64,000 bases of DNA, from assembly GCA_017302295.1 (NCBI GenBank), contig JAFLDS010000007.1, positions 140,724 through 204,723 of the forward strand, in the 5' to 3' direction. Origin of the DNA: Thauera sp. (GTDB taxonomy: Bacteria > Pseudomonadota > Gammaproteobacteria > Burkholderiales > Rhodocyclaceae). The notes below the pieces were generated by a model. It saw only the letters and a list, made by a program, of their open reading frames with translations. It did not search any database and was not told the origin of the DNA. Positions 35,132 to 44,383 of the stretch are shown here, one piece after another. A program made the position numbers and the translations under genes. The first letter of the stretch is position 1; every line of letters begins with the position of its first letter.

Positions 35132-36066
35132 GCGCACACCTCCGCCGTGCTCGCAGCCATCCTGCACAGCAGTGCCTCTGCGCGACCAGCCTCGGCCGCC
35201 AGGGTGGCGAAATCGGGGACGTCGTGGTCGCGCTCGATCAGTGTCGCCACCGGACCAATCCGCTGCAGGACCTCTTCGTAGAGGGTCCACACCGCATCGG
35301 CCACCGGCGAGCCGTGGCTGTCGATGAGCAGGGGCTCCCCTGCGGCGTCGCGATCGACCGCGAAACCGGCAAGATGAATCTCGCCCACCGCCTCGAGCGG
35401 CAGCGCGGCCAGGAATGCTGCGGCGTCGCAGCCGTGATTGACGGCCGACACGTAGGCGTTGTTCACATCCAGCAGGAGGCCGCAGCCGGTCCGGCGCACG
35501 ACTTCGGTGATGAAGTCGGCTTCGCTCATCGTCGAGTCGGCGAACTCGACGTAGGTTGCGGGATTTTCGAGCAGCATGCGGCGGCCGAGCGCCATCTGCA
35601 CTTCGTCGATGTGCTCGCACACGCGCCGCAGGGAGCGTCCGTCATAGGCCAGCGGCAACAGATCGGCCAGATAGGCGCCTGCATGCGTCGACCACGCCAG
35701 ATGCTCGGAAAAGGCTTCGGGTTCGTAACGTGCGAGCAGGATGCGCAGACGTGCCAGATGCGCGGCATCGAGTGGCTCCTGGCCGCCGATGGACAGGCCA
35801 ACGCCGTGCACCGACAGCGGATGGCACTCACGGATGCGCGTCAGCCAATGGTGCATCGGACCGCCTGCACCCATGTAGTTTTCGGCGTGGACCTCGAAGA
35901 AGCCGAGTTCGCCGGGCGAGTCGAGAATGTCCTGAAAATGCTGCGGCTTGAGGCCGACACCCGCCCGCGCCGGGAGATGCCCCCGGGCGGCGGGACCGAG
36001 CGCACCACCACGACAAGCCGACTCCGACCGGAGACTGGAGGACGAAGTTTCGATAGGCAGGGTCAT
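35128..36066 (-). CDS. bufB: BufB, MNIO (DUF692) multinuclear iron oxidase
   Basis: 312-residue TIM-barrel enzyme of the MNIO/DUF692 family. Metal-ligand stretches occur in order: [64 protein letters not shown] and IDSHGSPV. These supply the His, Glu and Asp ligands for two or three iron ions. Characterised members modify cysteines of the BufA-type precursor into sulfur-containing heterocycles that bind copper. The N-terminal ~35 residues are Ser/Arg-rich and poorly conserved, so a later start is possible. Its substrate should be the peptide at 36108-36428. Confidence 0.93.
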   Translation of the reverse strand: MTLPIETSSSSLRSESACRGGALGPAARGHLPARAGVGLKPQHFQDILDSPGELGFFEVHAENYMGAGGPMHHWLTRIRECHPLSVHGVGLSIGGQEPLDAAHLARLRILLARYEPEAFSEHLAWSTHAGAYLADLLPLAYDGRSLRRVCEHIDEVQMALGRRMLLENPATYVEFADSTMSEADFITEVVRRTGCGLLLDVNNAYVSAVNHGCDAAAFLAALPLEAVGEIHLAGFAVDRDAAGEPLLIDSHGSPVADAVWTLYEEVLQRIGPVATLIERDHDVPDFATLAAEAGRAEALLCRMAASTAEVCA

Positions 36067-36107
36067 TGCGGGCGCTCGCGGAGAATCGGTTTATGGCCGG
36101 GGGGCGT

Positions 36108-36428
36108 TCAGGCCTTCTTTTCCTTGAAGGCCTGCAGCTGCCCCATGCCGGTCGGCGACGTGGGCGAGGCGGTCTTCTCGCAGGTGCCCTTGGGCACGTA
36201 CTTCCAGGCGTTGCCCTGGTGGTCCATCTTCGCGGTACCGGCGCAGGTGGTGCCCGGGCCGGCGGCGCAATCGTTCTTGCCCTTCATCGCAACGCCAAAG
36301 CATTTCTCCTTGTCCATGTCCTGAGCTGCGGCTGGTGCGGAGGCTGTCGTCAGGGCGACACCAAGGGCGAGGGCGAGTGCGGCAGCGCTCGCGCCGAAGG
36401 TGGTGGCGTGGTTGGCGGTGGTTTTCAT
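36108..36428 (-). CDS. bufA: BufA-type bufferin precursor (DUF2282)
   Basis: 106-residue periplasmic precursor with a Sec signal peptide (hydrophobic [20 protein letters not shown], cleavage after AAAQ or nearby). The mature part carries four cysteines: C43 in [15 protein letters not shown]54, C62 in GTTCAGTAK and C83 in YVPKGTC. This matches DUF2282 precursors, whose cysteines are the modification sites for BufB and create a copper-buffering peptide in the periplasm. It is first gene of the operon bufA-bufB-bufC-doxX. The upstream region is shared with a divergent sigma factor gene. Confidence 0.93.
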   Translation of the reverse strand: MKTTANHATTFGASAAALALALGVALTTASAPAAAQDMDKEKCFGVAMKGKNDCAAGPGTTCAGTAKMDHQGNAWKYVPKGTCEKTASPTSPTGMGQLQAFKEKKA

Positions 36429-36585
36429 GGTCTTCTCCAGGGTGGTTGGTGGGACATCCCACAGCGCTTGGTCGCAAACCAGCGCCATTTCTTACGCGAC
36501 CCGCAAAAAATTTCTTGCCCCTTGCCACCGGATGACTGCCGCGCCCATGATTCGTCGCGAAATGGGTCTTTCACAGGAGTTGTCG

Positions 36586-37218
36586 ATGAGACTGGGCGAC
36601 GCAGAGGATGGGACGCGCGCTGCGTCGCCGCTCGGCAGCAGCGCGCAGATCACGGCGCTGCGGCGCGACATGCTGCGCTTCGCCCAGTTGCAGTTGCGCG
36701 ACCGGGGGCTCGCCGAGGATGCCGTGCAGGAGGCAATCGCCTCCGCGCTGGCGAACGCCGAGCGCTTCGCCGGGCAGGCCGCCTTCAAGACCTGGGTGTT
36801 CGGCATCCTGCGCAACAAGATCGTCGATCTGCTGCGTCAGGGTACGCGCACAGTGCCCCTTTCATCCTTGATGGGTGACCAAGACGAAGAGGCGGGCGAC
36901 ACCGCGCTCGACGCGCTGTTCAAAGCTTCGGGCCACTGGAATCCGCAGACGCGGCCGAAAACCTGGCGCGATCCGGATGACGCCCTGTCGAACAAGCAGT
37001 TCTGGGCGGTATTCGAGGCCTGTCTGGATCATCTGCCCGCCAAGGTGGCGCGCGTCTTCATGATGCGAGAGATGCTGGATTTCGAGACGGCCGAGATCTG
37101 CGCCCAGTTGGGCATCACCACGAGCAACTGCCATGTGATCCTGCACCGCGCCCGTCTGGGGCTGCGCGCCTGCCTCGAGGGCCACTGGTTCGCGCCAGGA
37201 GAACACCCGACATGCTGA
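36586..37218 (+). CDS. Sigma-70 family (ECF-type) RNA polymerase sigma factor
   Basis: 210 residues. Region 2 is seen in DMLRFAQLQLRDRGLAEDAV, then QEAIASALANAERF and FKTWVFGILRNKIVDLLRQ. Region 4 is the helix-turn-helix in HLPAKVARVFMMREMLDFETAEI...LGITTSNCHVILHRARLGLR. A ~40-residue linker holds an HWNPQTRPKTWRDPDDAL segment typical of this ECF group. ATG 36586 is preferred for its AGGAG; earlier Met codons lie in the shared promoter region. A zinc anti-sigma factor follows and overlaps. It is divergent from bufA, so it likely drives the bufferin operon under metal or oxidative stress. Confidence 0.92.
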   Translation: MRLGDAEDGTRAASPLGSSAQITALRRDMLRFAQLQLRDRGLAEDAVQEAIASALANAERFAGQAAFKTWVFGILRNKIVDLLRQGTRTVPLSSLMGDQDEEAGDTALDALFKASGHWNPQTRPKTWRDPDDALSNKQFWAVFEACLDHLPAKVARVFMMREMLDFETAEICAQLGITTSNCHVILHRARLGLRACLEGHWFAPGEHPTC

Positions 37219-37430
37219 CCTGCAAGGAAGCCTCCCGCCTCGTCTCGGAATCGCTCGATCGCTCGCTGGACCTGCGCGAGCGCCTGTCACTGAAGGTGCA
37301 CCTGATGATGTGCACCGGCTGCACGCAGTTCAATCGCCAGATGACACACCTGCGCAAGCTGACCAAACAGTACGCGGCCGGCGCCTTCACCGAAGCCGCC
37401 GACGAAGCAAAGCCGCCGCCAGCGCCCTGA
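37212..37430 (+). CDS. Zinc-finger anti-sigma factor
   Basis: 72-residue zf-HC2 protein: TCKEASRLVSESLDRSLDLR, then HLMMCTGCTQF giving the His-x3-Cys-x2-Cys zinc site, with a further Cys near the start. It lacks a membrane segment, so it acts as a soluble anti-sigma. It overlaps the sigma gene by seven bases (ATG within its end), ensuring balanced synthesis. Zinc or thiol oxidation could release the sigma factor. Confidence 0.9.
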   Translation: MLTCKEASRLVSESLDRSLDLRERLSLKVHLMMCTGCTQFNRQMTHLRKLTKQYAAGAFTEAADEAKPPPAP

Positions 37431-37455
37431 TCGCAGGGCGCCGCCGCGCGGGCGC

Positions 37456-37854
37456 TCAGGATGCCGGCCCCGTCTGCGCGTCGCTCGCGTTCGCCTTCAG
37501 GGTGCCCAGATCGATGAGGCGCAGCGTCAGCTCATTGGTGGCTTCGAGTACCACCGGCGGGGCAAAGCCCGCCTCCAGCGCTTCCTTCCAGCGCATGGCG
37601 CACAGGCACCAGCGATCGCCGGGTTTGAGGCCGGCGAAGCGGTACTCGGGCCGCGGCGTCGACAGGTCGTTGCCGACCTGCCTGGAGAACGCGAGAAACT
37701 CGGCGGTCACCCGCACGCACACGAGATGCCTGCCTACATCGTCGGGGCCGCTCTCGCAGCAACCGGTACGGTAAAAGCCCGTGAGTGGCGCGTAACTGCA
37801 GGCGAGCAATTGGCCGCCGAGCACGTTACGCGCCTCGTTGATCATTGTTGCCAT
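37456..37854 (-). CDS. DUF2237 family protein
   Basis: 132-residue protein with the full DUF2237 signature: NVLGGQLLACSYAPLTGFYR, TGCCESGPDDVGRHLVCVRV, FSRQVGNDLSTPRPEYRFAG, LKPGDRWCLCAMRWKEAL and PPVVLEATNELTL. Conserved Cys residues are all present. Biochemical function is unknown. ATG 37854 has a GGTGG-type ribosome-binding site; ATG 37845 is also possible. It lies downstream of the HPt gene on the same strand, 38 bases after its stop. Confidence 0.9.
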   Translation of the reverse strand: MATMINEARNVLGGQLLACSYAPLTGFYRTGCCESGPDDVGRHLVCVRVTAEFLAFSRQVGNDLSTPRPEYRFAGLKPGDRWCLCAMRWKEALEAGFAPPVVLEATNELTLRLIDLGTLKANASDAQTGPAS

Positions 37855-37892
37855 CTGCCACCCCCCATCTGCCACCCTCTTTGCGCTTTCCG

Positions 37893-38327
37893 TCAATCCC
37901 GGGCCGCCCTGCCGCTCATGAAGCGAGCCAACGCCTGCAAGGCAGGCTGTGCCTCGGCGCGAACTTGCGCAAGCGCCTGCCGGGCCGCGTCAAGATCGCG
38001 CGCGTTCGCAGCCTGCTCCATGCGCGCCGCCGCGGCTGAAAGACGAACCGCCGACAGATTGGCGGAACTGCCCTTCATTGAATGCGCGCAGTGCGCAATT
38101 CGCTCGAAGTCGCCTTCCGCGAGGGCGCTCGCAAGTTCGTCAGTCTGCGAAGGCAGCAGTTCGCGGAACGCGTCGGCGATCCCTTCAAGGTCTTCGCCAA
38201 GGATATCCCATAGCCGGCCAAGTGCCGCGTGGTCGAGCGCCCCGTCGACATCGCCTCCCGAACTGGCACCGCCCATCCCCACCCCCGGCTCGGGCGGCGG
38301 TCTCTCCCGCCCCACGATATCGTTCAT
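37893..38327 (-). CDS. Histidine phosphotransfer (HPt) domain protein
   Basis: 144 residues. The four-helix HPt domain is complete, with phospho-acceptor H82 in AHCAHSMKGSSANLSAVRLS, the invariant HxxKGxxxN pattern. The N-terminal ~30 residues are Gly/Pro-rich and probably flexible. HPt proteins relay phosphate between receivers. A histidine kinase with no fused receiver, two receivers and a second HPt lie within 5 kb, so it likely belongs to that multistep relay. It is transcribed away from them across a 522-base region. Confidence 0.9.
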   Translation of the reverse strand: MNDIVGRERPPPEPGVGMGGASSGGDVDGALDHAALGRLWDILGEDLEGIADAFRELLPSQTDELASALAEGDFERIAHCAHSMKGSSANLSAVRLSAAAARMEQAANARDLDAARQALAQVRAEAQPALQALARFMSGRAARD

Positions 38328-38849
38328 GTCGATTTCCCCTTATTGCACACCCTGCCTTTCCGCTGGTCGTCCCCGTCGCCTGCCGCCCTGCTCCGCCCTC
38401 GTCGCGGCGGCGGCGACCTCGGCGAGTCACGAGGCGCTTGCAGTGCTGAATTTCCGATCTACCTCGTGCAAGCTCGCCGCGTCAAGTCGCACGACCAAGC
38501 ACCGCCCGCAGCATGACGCTCCGCGCCCCGATGGTTGCGCAATATCTCACGCCACGCAAGTCATTTTAATGCACTTTTGATTTTTTGATTGTTTTTGTAT
38601 TTTTTCTTGAATACAAGAATTCTTCACTCCGCCATGCGGGAACTCCTCGAACGGTGGATGAATGGCCTCGCCACCATCGCCCCCAAGGGTGCCGGACGCT
38701 CCGCGCACTGTTATGACGGGCCGCTCGAGCGCCGCCTGTCGGCTCCGGAACACGCCATCTGCGTAATATGACCCAACGGCAGCAAATACGTCATTTGCGC
38801 CAAGCCTGCTATTTTGGTTAAATAAAGCAACACTTTTGGGCATGCTGCA
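38328..38849. other. 522-bp divergent promoter region, AT-rich in the middle
   Basis: No gene seen. The middle (about 38560-38630) is strikingly AT-rich with runs of T, unlike the GC-rich surroundings. It may hold promoters or protein-bound, bent DNA for the divergent hpt (minus) and receiver (plus) genes. A -10-like TTAAATA lies near 38817-38823, about 30 bases before the receiver gene. Confidence 0.5.
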
Positions 38850-39494
38850 ATGACGACCAGTTCCTCGGGCAATAGCGAATTCATCAGCACCGCCAAGGCG
38901 GCGCGACAGCTCGGGCTCTCGCTCGGCGCCGTGCAGCAGATGGTCGAAAACGGCACCCTCGCTGGCTGGAAGACCGCCGGCGGACATCGCCGTATCAGGC
39001 AGGATTCGGTCGATGCCCTGCTGTCCAGCGCCAAGGCACCACGCGCCCTGACCCCGCGCCACGGGGGTCGGACCGATGAGGAGGCCCTGCGTGTCCTGGT
39101 GGTGGAAGACGACCCGCTCCTGCAGGGTCTGTACGCGGACACCTTCGCCGAATGGTCGCTGCCCCTGCGGATCAGCGTTTTCCAGCACGCGCTCGATGCC
39201 TTGCTGGAAGTGGGCAGGGCGCCGCCCGACCTGCTGATTGCGGATCTGCGCATGGCCGGTCTCGACGGCTTCGAGATGATTCGCCGCCTGCGCGAGAACC
39301 CGCTTGCCGCCGACGTCGCCATCGTCGTCGTGACCTCGCTGTCGGCCGATGAAGTCGCCGAGTCGGGTGGCCTGCCCGACGACGTCACGATGTACCGCAA
39401 ACCGATCCCGTTCCACGAACTGCATGGCTACATGCAGGCGCTGATCTCGCAGCGCGTGCGCCAGAGCGCTTCGAAGTCCGCACGCAAGGCCTGA
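38850..39494 (+). CDS. Response regulator with N-terminal excisionase-type HTH
   Basis: 214 residues in an unusual order. An excisionase/MerR-like DNA-binding domain comes first ([20 protein letters not shown], then [20 protein letters not shown]). After a linker a receiver domain follows with acidic pocket E86-D87-D88, phospho-acceptor D132 in [11 protein letters not shown], Thr in VVVTS and Lys in YRKPIPF. Normally the receiver is N-terminal and the DNA-binding domain C-terminal. It starts the phosphorelay cluster; the kinase gene begins 74 bases downstream. Role: transcriptional output of the relay. Confidence 0.9.
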   Translation: MTTSSSGNSEFISTAKAARQLGLSLGAVQQMVENGTLAGWKTAGGHRRIRQDSVDALLSSAKAPRALTPRHGGRTDEEALRVLVVEDDPLLQGLYADTFAEWSLPLRISVFQHALDALLEVGRAPPDLLIADLRMAGLDGFEMIRRLRENPLAADVAIVVVTSLSADEVAESGGLPDDVTMYRKPIPFHELHGYMQALISQRVRQSASKSARKA

Positions 39495-39568
39495 CCGCGA
39501 GCAGGAACACAAGACAATCCAGTCACGCGGGGGACGCCCCGCGCCAGACGCGGATCAAAGGGGAAGGC

Positions 39569-42136
39569 ATGCGGGTACCCGGCTGGATCGAGCGCTTGTC
39601 ATTGCGCTACAAGCTGATCGGAATCTTCGTCGCGATCAAGGTCGTTCCGCTCATGCTCCTGGCCGTGCTTGCATGGAATGCCACGCGCGACCTCGGAAAG
39701 TCGATGACCTACGGCGTCGTGTCGATGTCCGATGCCATGCGCACCGCCCAGCACAGGATGGGCGAGACGGCAATCAACGATGCCATCGAGGCGCTCGACG
39801 ACCGCGCGCGTGAGGCCATCGAGGCCTTGACCACCAGCACCGCGCGCCGCATTGCCAACTTCCTCCACGATCGCGATCGCGACATTCTCTATGCGAGCAC
39901 CCTGAACCCGGACGAGGAGAATTATCGGCGCTACCTGACGGCCTACATGCGTGAGGTCGCGGACCACGCCGAATATCGCCCCACCGCGGACGGGCGAGCC
40001 TGGGAGTCCGCGGCAGTTGCAGCAGAGGCCGCTGACCTGGTTCGGCCCCCGGCAAGGGACAACGCCGCCGGGTTCCACTATCGCGCGCCCGAGACCGAGG
40101 GAGAGGAACGGCGCATTCCGCTGTTTCTCGAGATGACTTTCGTGGACACGACCGGGCGCGAGCGTATCAAGGCCTTGTCGCCCACCGCTCGCGGCCTGAT
40201 GAACCCCGACCTCAAGGACGTCAGCCGGCGTGAAAACACCTTTGTGAAGGCCGAAACCTACTGGCCCGCCCTGAAAGCGCTCAAGGCTGGCGATATCTAC
40301 GTCTCCGAGGTCATCGGCGCACAGGTCAGGACCGCGTGGATCGGCCCCTACACGCCCGCGGCCGCAGCCGAGAAAGGTGTTCCGTTCGAACCCGAGAAGT
40401 CCGGTTATGCGGGACTCGAAAACCCGGTCGGCAAGCGCTTCCGCGGCATCGTCCGGTGGGCCACGCCGGTAGTCCGCTACGGGCGCATCACCGGTTACGT
40501 CACATTGGCGCTAGATCACGCCCATTTGATGAACTTCACCGACACGGTGCGCCCAACCGACAAGCGCTACGCGGCGATCGCAGACCCGGCATCGGGCAAC
40601 TATGCATTCATGTGGGATCACAAGAGCCGCAACATCTCCCATGCCCGCGACTACTTCATTGCCGGCTACGACCCCAATACCGGCGAGCCCAGCCCCCCAT
40701 GGCTGGATACCGAGCTTTACGAGCGCTGGAAGTCGAGCGGTGCGTCCTGGGCCGACTTTGCCAAGGATCTGCCCGTATTCTCCGACCAACGGCTGACGCG
40801 CAAGCCACACCCCGAATCGACCGCGTCGGGCGCCGTCAGCCTCGACTGCCGCTATCTCAATTTTTCGCCGCAATGCATCGGCTGGCACAACCTGACCGAA
40901 TTCGGCGGTTCCGGTTCGTTCCGCCTCTATTTCTCCGGCCTGTGGAAGCTGACCACCGCCGCCACGATTCCCTATTACACCGGCCAGTATGCGCAGTCGC
41001 CGCGCGGCTTCGGCTTTGTGACCATCGGAGCCAACGTCGAAGACTTTCACCGCGCAGCCACCGACTCCAGCCAGCGCATCGGCGCGATGACAGCCGAGTC
41101 GGACGCGGCGATGAAGGGCCAGCTCGAAGCGCTGATCGCAGACATCCGCGCGAGCCTTCGCGGCACGGCCGCAGCGCTGGCGAGCTCGACGCTGCTGATG
41201 ATCGTGGCGGTGATCATGATCGCGATCTGGATGGCGAACCTTCTGTCACGACGCATCACCGACGTCGTCGAGGGCATACGACGCTTTCAGAGCGGGGACA
41301 TGGGCTTTCGCCTCGAGGTTCGCGGGCAGGACGAGATGGCGGAGATGAACCGCTCCTTCAACCAGATGGCCGACGCCGTCCAGGCATCCATCCAGCGGCT
41401 GGACGTTGCGCGTCGCGAAGCCGAACAGGCGAACCGCATGAAGAGCGAGTTCCTCGCAAGCATGTCGCACGAGCTGCGGACGCCGCTGAACGGCATCATC
41501 GGCTTTGCCGAGATGCTGGCCCTGGACCTCGAGGACGAGGAGCAGCGTGCTTCTGCAGTGACGATCCGCGAAAGTGGTCAGCACCTTTTGCTGCTTCTCA
41601 ACGAATTGCTCGACCTGGCGAAGATCGAGGCCGGCCACATGCAGATGCACATGCAGGGGGTCGACCTCAAGGCGCTCGTGCGCGCGCTGATCGCCTTGCA
41701 CAAGGTCACGACCGACGCAAAGGGCCTGCAGCTGCATGCCGAACTGCCCGACGGCCCCCTGGAAGCCTATGCGGACCCATTGCGCGTCCGCCAGGTGCTG
41801 GACAACCTGCTCACAAACGCAATCAAATTCACCAACCAGGGCCAGATCGTCATCAGCGCCGCCCAGGCCGGCGACATGGTGCTATTGACCATCACCGACA
41901 CCGGAATCGGGATCGCTGAACAGGATCTGCCCTACATCTTCGACCACTTCTATCAGGCAGAGAATTTCCTCACGCGAACCCAGCGAGGCACCGGGCTCGG
42001 ATTGTCGGTCGCAAGGAAATTCGCCATGCTCATGGGCGGTCAGATTACGGTAAGCTCAGTTGCAGGCCGCGGCTCGAGTTTCACCGTGGAGCTGCCGGGC
42101 ATCGCTGCTGCGCGGATCAAAGACCAATCTTCATGA
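39569..42136 (+). CDS. Large membrane sensor histidine kinase
   Basis: 855 residues. A first membrane segment (about 13-35: [20 protein letters not shown]) and a second (about 535-555: [20 protein letters not shown]) enclose a ~490-residue periplasmic sensor region with repeated aromatic-rich strands, probably tandem Cache/PAS-like. HAMP follows ([20 protein letters not shown]), then HisKA with H634 in [16 protein letters not shown], then HATPase with N-box [16 protein letters not shown] and GTGLGLSVA. It is a stand-alone kinase with no receiver, so phosphate passes to the small receiver at 42133. ATG 39569 follows AAGGGGAAGG. Confidence 0.92.
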   Translation: MRVPGWIERLSLRYKLIGIFVAIKVVPLMLLAVLAWNATRDLGKSMTYGVVSMSDAMRTAQHRMGETAINDAIEALDDRAREAIEALTTSTARRIANFLHDRDRDILYASTLNPDEENYRRYLTAYMREVADHAEYRPTADGRAWESAAVAAEAADLVRPPARDNAAGFHYRAPETEGEERRIPLFLEMTFVDTTGRERIKALSPTARGLMNPDLKDVSRRENTFVKAETYWPALKALKAGDIYVSEVIGAQVRTAWIGPYTPAAAAEKGVPFEPEKSGYAGLENPVGKRFRGIVRWATPVVRYGRITGYVTLALDHAHLMNFTDTVRPTDKRYAAIADPASGNYAFMWDHKSRNISHARDYFIAGYDPNTGEPSPPWLDTELYERWKSSGASWADFAKDLPVFSDQRLTRKPHPESTASGAVSLDCRYLNFSPQCIGWHNLTEFGGSGSFRLYFSGLWKLTTAATIPYYTGQYAQSPRGFGFVTIGANVEDFHRAATDSSQRIGAMTAESDAAMKGQLEALIADIRASLRGTAAALASSTLLMIVAVIMIAIWMANLLSRRITDVVEGIRRFQSGDMGFRLEVRGQDEMAEMNRSFNQMADAVQASIQRLDVARREAEQANRMKSEFLASMSHELRTPLNGIIGFAEMLALDLEDEEQRASAVTIRESGQHLLLLLNELLDLAKIEAGHMQMHMQGVDLKALVRALIALHKVTTDAKGLQLHAELPDGPLEAYADPLRVRQVLDNLLTNAIKFTNQGQIVISAAQAGDMVLLTITDTGIGIAEQDLPYIFDHFYQAENFLTRTQRGTGLGLSVARKFAMLMGGQITVSSVAGRGSSFTVELPGIAAARIKDQSS

Positions 42137-42516
42137 ACGCACTTGCTTTCGTCACCGACGACAACGCCGTCAATCGCAAGCTCGCAAGGGCTTTCCTGCA
42201 GCGCCTCGGGTGGTCAATCGAGGAGTTCAGCGACGCCGCGTCTATGCTTGCCCGCCTCGAATCCGCGCAGCCGTCGATCATCCTGCTCGACATCTCCATG
42301 CCCGGCATGAGCGGCACCGAAGCCTGCGAGCAGATCCGCCGCAACCCGGCGTTGAACGCGGTACGCATCATCGCGTACACCGCACACGCGATGACGCAGG
42401 ATAGGGAGCAATTCCTCGCATCGGGTTTTGACGACGTGCTCATCAAACCTGTCAGTCTAGCCGCCATGTCCCAGACCATGGGCATGCCAGGCGCAAGCGG
42501 CAGCCGTTCCGCCTGA
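42133..42516 (+). CDS. Single-domain response regulator
   Basis: 127-residue receiver with acceptor D53 in [13 protein letters not shown], acidic T8-D9-D10 region (FVTDDNAV), Thr in IIAYTAHAM and Lys in DDVLIKPVS. No output domain follows. Its start overlaps the kinase stop (ATGA), and an HPt-like gene follows, so it is likely the first phosphate acceptor of the kinase in a kinase-receiver-HPt-receiver relay. Confidence 0.9.
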   Translation: MNALAFVTDDNAVNRKLARAFLQRLGWSIEEFSDAASMLARLESAQPSIILLDISMPGMSGTEACEQIRRNPALNAVRIIAYTAHAMTQDREQFLASGFDDVLIKPVSLAAMSQTMGMPGASGSRSA

Positions 42517-42537
42517 AATCCGTCATCCCTAACGCGC

Positions 42538-42912
42538 GTGCGCCACTCGACCTATCAGCATTTCGATCCGGACGCTCTGCTCGCCGATCTGTTGGGGAGT
42601 CGCGCGGCCATGAAGGGCGTGCTGCAGCGCGTCGCCAGCTGGCGCAGCACGATCGAGGCGGAACTCCTTACCGCGACCTCGACCGGCGACCTGCAGCAAC
42701 TCGCCCGCGTGCTGCATACAATGCGCGGCGCTCTCGCCCAGCTTCATGCCGACTCTATCGTGGAAATGATCGTCCCATTGGAGAAGGCGTGCAAGGCCCG
42801 CGCAGCGGGCGACGCTTCGGCCCCTACGCTCACGGTCGAAGCGATCACCCCGCTCCTCTCCCGGCTCAAGGCCCTGACTGCCGAAGTAACGCATTACGTG
42901 GCGAGCCATTGA
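42538..42912 (+). CDS. HPt-like protein
   Basis: 124-residue helical protein with H60 in LARVLHTMRGALAQL, matching HPt spacing (His-x-x-Arg/Lys-Gly). It is the second HPt of this region. The start is GTG 42538, 21 bases after the receiver stop; the family N-terminus is variable. It likely moves phosphate from the receiver at 42133 to the DNA-binding regulator at 38850. It shows weaker conservation than H82 of the other HPt protein, so confidence is moderate. Confidence 0.7.
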   Translation: MRHSTYQHFDPDALLADLLGSRAAMKGVLQRVASWRSTIEAELLTATSTGDLQQLARVLHTMRGALAQLHADSIVEMIVPLEKACKARAAGDASAPTLTVEAITPLLSRLKALTAEVTHYVASH

Positions 42913-42985
42913 GGCCTGCCCCATGAAATTTCATTCGAAAACCTTCCACAAGGCAAAGCGCCACGCTATACTTCAGGGCTTCCGT

Positions 42986-43076
42986 GGAGAGGTGGATGAG
43001 CGGTTTAAGTCGCACGCCTGGAAAGCGTGTTTGGGATAATATCCCAACGCGGGTTCGAATCCCGCCCTCTCCGCCA
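42986..43076 (+). tRNA. tRNA-Ser (anticodon GGA)
   Basis: Cloverleaf read directly. The acceptor stem GGAGAGG pairs with CCTCTCC followed by discriminator G and encoded CCA. The anticodon stem CACGC/GCGTG carries loop CTGGAAA with anticodon GGA at 43020-43022. A long variable arm (TTGGGATAATATCCCAA), typical of serine tRNAs, and a T-loop GTTCGAAT are present. It reads UCC and UCU codons. A terminator follows. Confidence 0.97.
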
Positions 43077-43085
43077 GAACATCAG

Positions 43086-43121
43086 AAAAGCCCTGCAAAT
43101 CCTAGACTTGCAGGGCTTTTT
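43086..43121 (+). terminator. Intrinsic terminator after tRNA-Ser
   Basis: AAGCCCTGCAA and TTGCAGGGCTT form a perfect stem around a nine-base loop and run into TTTTTG. A textbook rho-independent terminator, ten bases after the tRNA end. Confidence 0.9.
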
Positions 43122-43361
43122 GTTTATATCGGTGCCGCATCCATCACGCGCGGCGACGGTGCCCGAGGGAAGCTGCTGTCGCGCCGGCGGCCGACTCGCG
43201 CGTACCGGATTGAACTGCGTCCCTGCACCTCCCGCTCGCTGTTGCGTTCCAAGCAATTGTGATTTGTCGGGCACCTCCTTTTTCGCAACTCCGAGAAGAA
43301 TTAAAGTTCGCTCATCGCATCGTTCCGCCCCTGTCGGACACCAGCCTGAGGACATTCATCC

Positions 43362-43898
43362 ATGAGCACACACTACACCGCCACGGCCAAAGCCCTGCAC
43401 TGGGGCATCGCCATCCTGATCCTCGGCTTGCTGGGCCTGGGTTTCTACATGCAGGATCTGCCGCTGTCGCCGGCCAAACTCCAGCTCTACTCGTTTCACA
43501 AGTGGGCAGGCGTAACCGTGTTCATGGCCGTTGTCGTCCGCCTGGCCTGGCGTGTCACGCATCGCCCGCCCGCGCTGCCGACCCATATGGCGCCACTGGA
43601 ACGCCTGGCGGCGCACGCGGGCCATCATCTGCTGTACCTGTTGATGTTCGCGATCCCGCTTTCAGGCTGGTTGATGAGTTCCGCCAAGGGTTTCCAGACG
43701 GTGTGGTTCGGCGTGCTGCCGATCCCCGACCTGCTCGACAAGGACAAGGAACTCGGCGACCTCCTGCAGACGGTACACATGAGCCTCAACTTCCTGCTGA
43801 TCGCGGTGCTCCTCGCTCACGTCGGTGCGGCCCTCAAGCATCACTTCATCGACAGGGACGACGTGCTGACGCGGATGCTGCCGCGTCGCGCTAGCTGA
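43362..43898 (+). CDS. Cytochrome b561-type membrane protein
   Basis: 178 residues with four membrane helices and haem ligand candidates in ATAKALHWGIAILILGLL, FHKWAGVTVFMAVVVRLAWR, AGHHLLYLLMFAIPLSGWLM and VHMSLNFLLIAVLLAHVGAA. Two His per pair of helices are positioned as in bacterial CybB/b561, which bind two b haems. It moves electrons between quinol and superoxide or other acceptors in the inner membrane. Monocistronic; upstream 240 bases carry no gene. Confidence 0.92.
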   Translation: MSTHYTATAKALHWGIAILILGLLGLGFYMQDLPLSPAKLQLYSFHKWAGVTVFMAVVVRLAWRVTHRPPALPTHMAPLERLAAHAGHHLLYLLMFAIPLSGWLMSSAKGFQTVWFGVLPIPDLLDKDKELGDLLQTVHMSLNFLLIAVLLAHVGAALKHHFIDRDDVLTRMLPRRAS

Positions 43899-44080
43899 TC
43901 GAAGCCCGCAAGGACGATAATGGCGCGCGTGCCGGCGACCTCCGGCCGCGGCCGGGTTTCGGATCGGAACGTTGCGGTGCCGCTGCCTGCAGGTGCATGG
44001 TCTGACCGCCTCAGCGGCTCGAGCGTGGTTTTCGGGCGGAGGCCCCGGCTTCCGCGAACTGAAACAGGAATCCTGGCGAC

Positions 44081-44299
44081 ATGCGAAACGAAGCAATCTG
44101 GCGAATGCGCGTCGAGAATCTCAAGCGCTACGCGCATGACAATCGATGGGGACGTGAACTGGTGCGCCAGTGGGCAGCCGAAGGTCTGATGGACGAAGAC
44201 CCCGAGATCCAGGCGTTGCTCGATCTGTGGCCCGAGCGTTATCAGGATCTCGATGGCAAGGAATGGCCCGCGGCACTCCAGGTGCAATCCGCGCGATGA
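44081..44299 (+). CDS. Small conserved-looking hypothetical protein
   Basis: 72 residues (MRNEAIWRMRVENLKRYAHD ... EDPEIQALLDLWPERYQDLD), helical, charged, without membrane segments. Composition and the AGGA-type ribosome-binding site support coding. No family recognised. It precedes glk by 85 bases on the same strand and could be co-transcribed with it. Confidence 0.55.
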   Translation: MRNEAIWRMRVENLKRYAHDNRWGRELVRQWAAEGLMDEDPEIQALLDLWPERYQDLDGKEWPAALQVQSAR

Positions 44300-44383
44300 C
44301 CTGGTTCGTGATCACGCGGCCGACGCCCCCGCCCCTCCGCCGCCTGGCGGGCCTGCCCTGCGATCCGTGCGCGAGAGCGCGTC

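Noticed and set aside
38547-39512. Minus-strand frame opposite the receiver gene
   Set aside because: It lies fully over the receiver and its promoter and shows no known domain.
39569-42136. Kinase as a hybrid with a fused receiver
   Set aside because: No receiver motif after the ATPase domain; the receiver is a separate overlapping gene.
43005-43355. Minus-strand frame covering tRNA-Ser
   Set aside because: It overlaps the tRNA and its terminator; not a gene.
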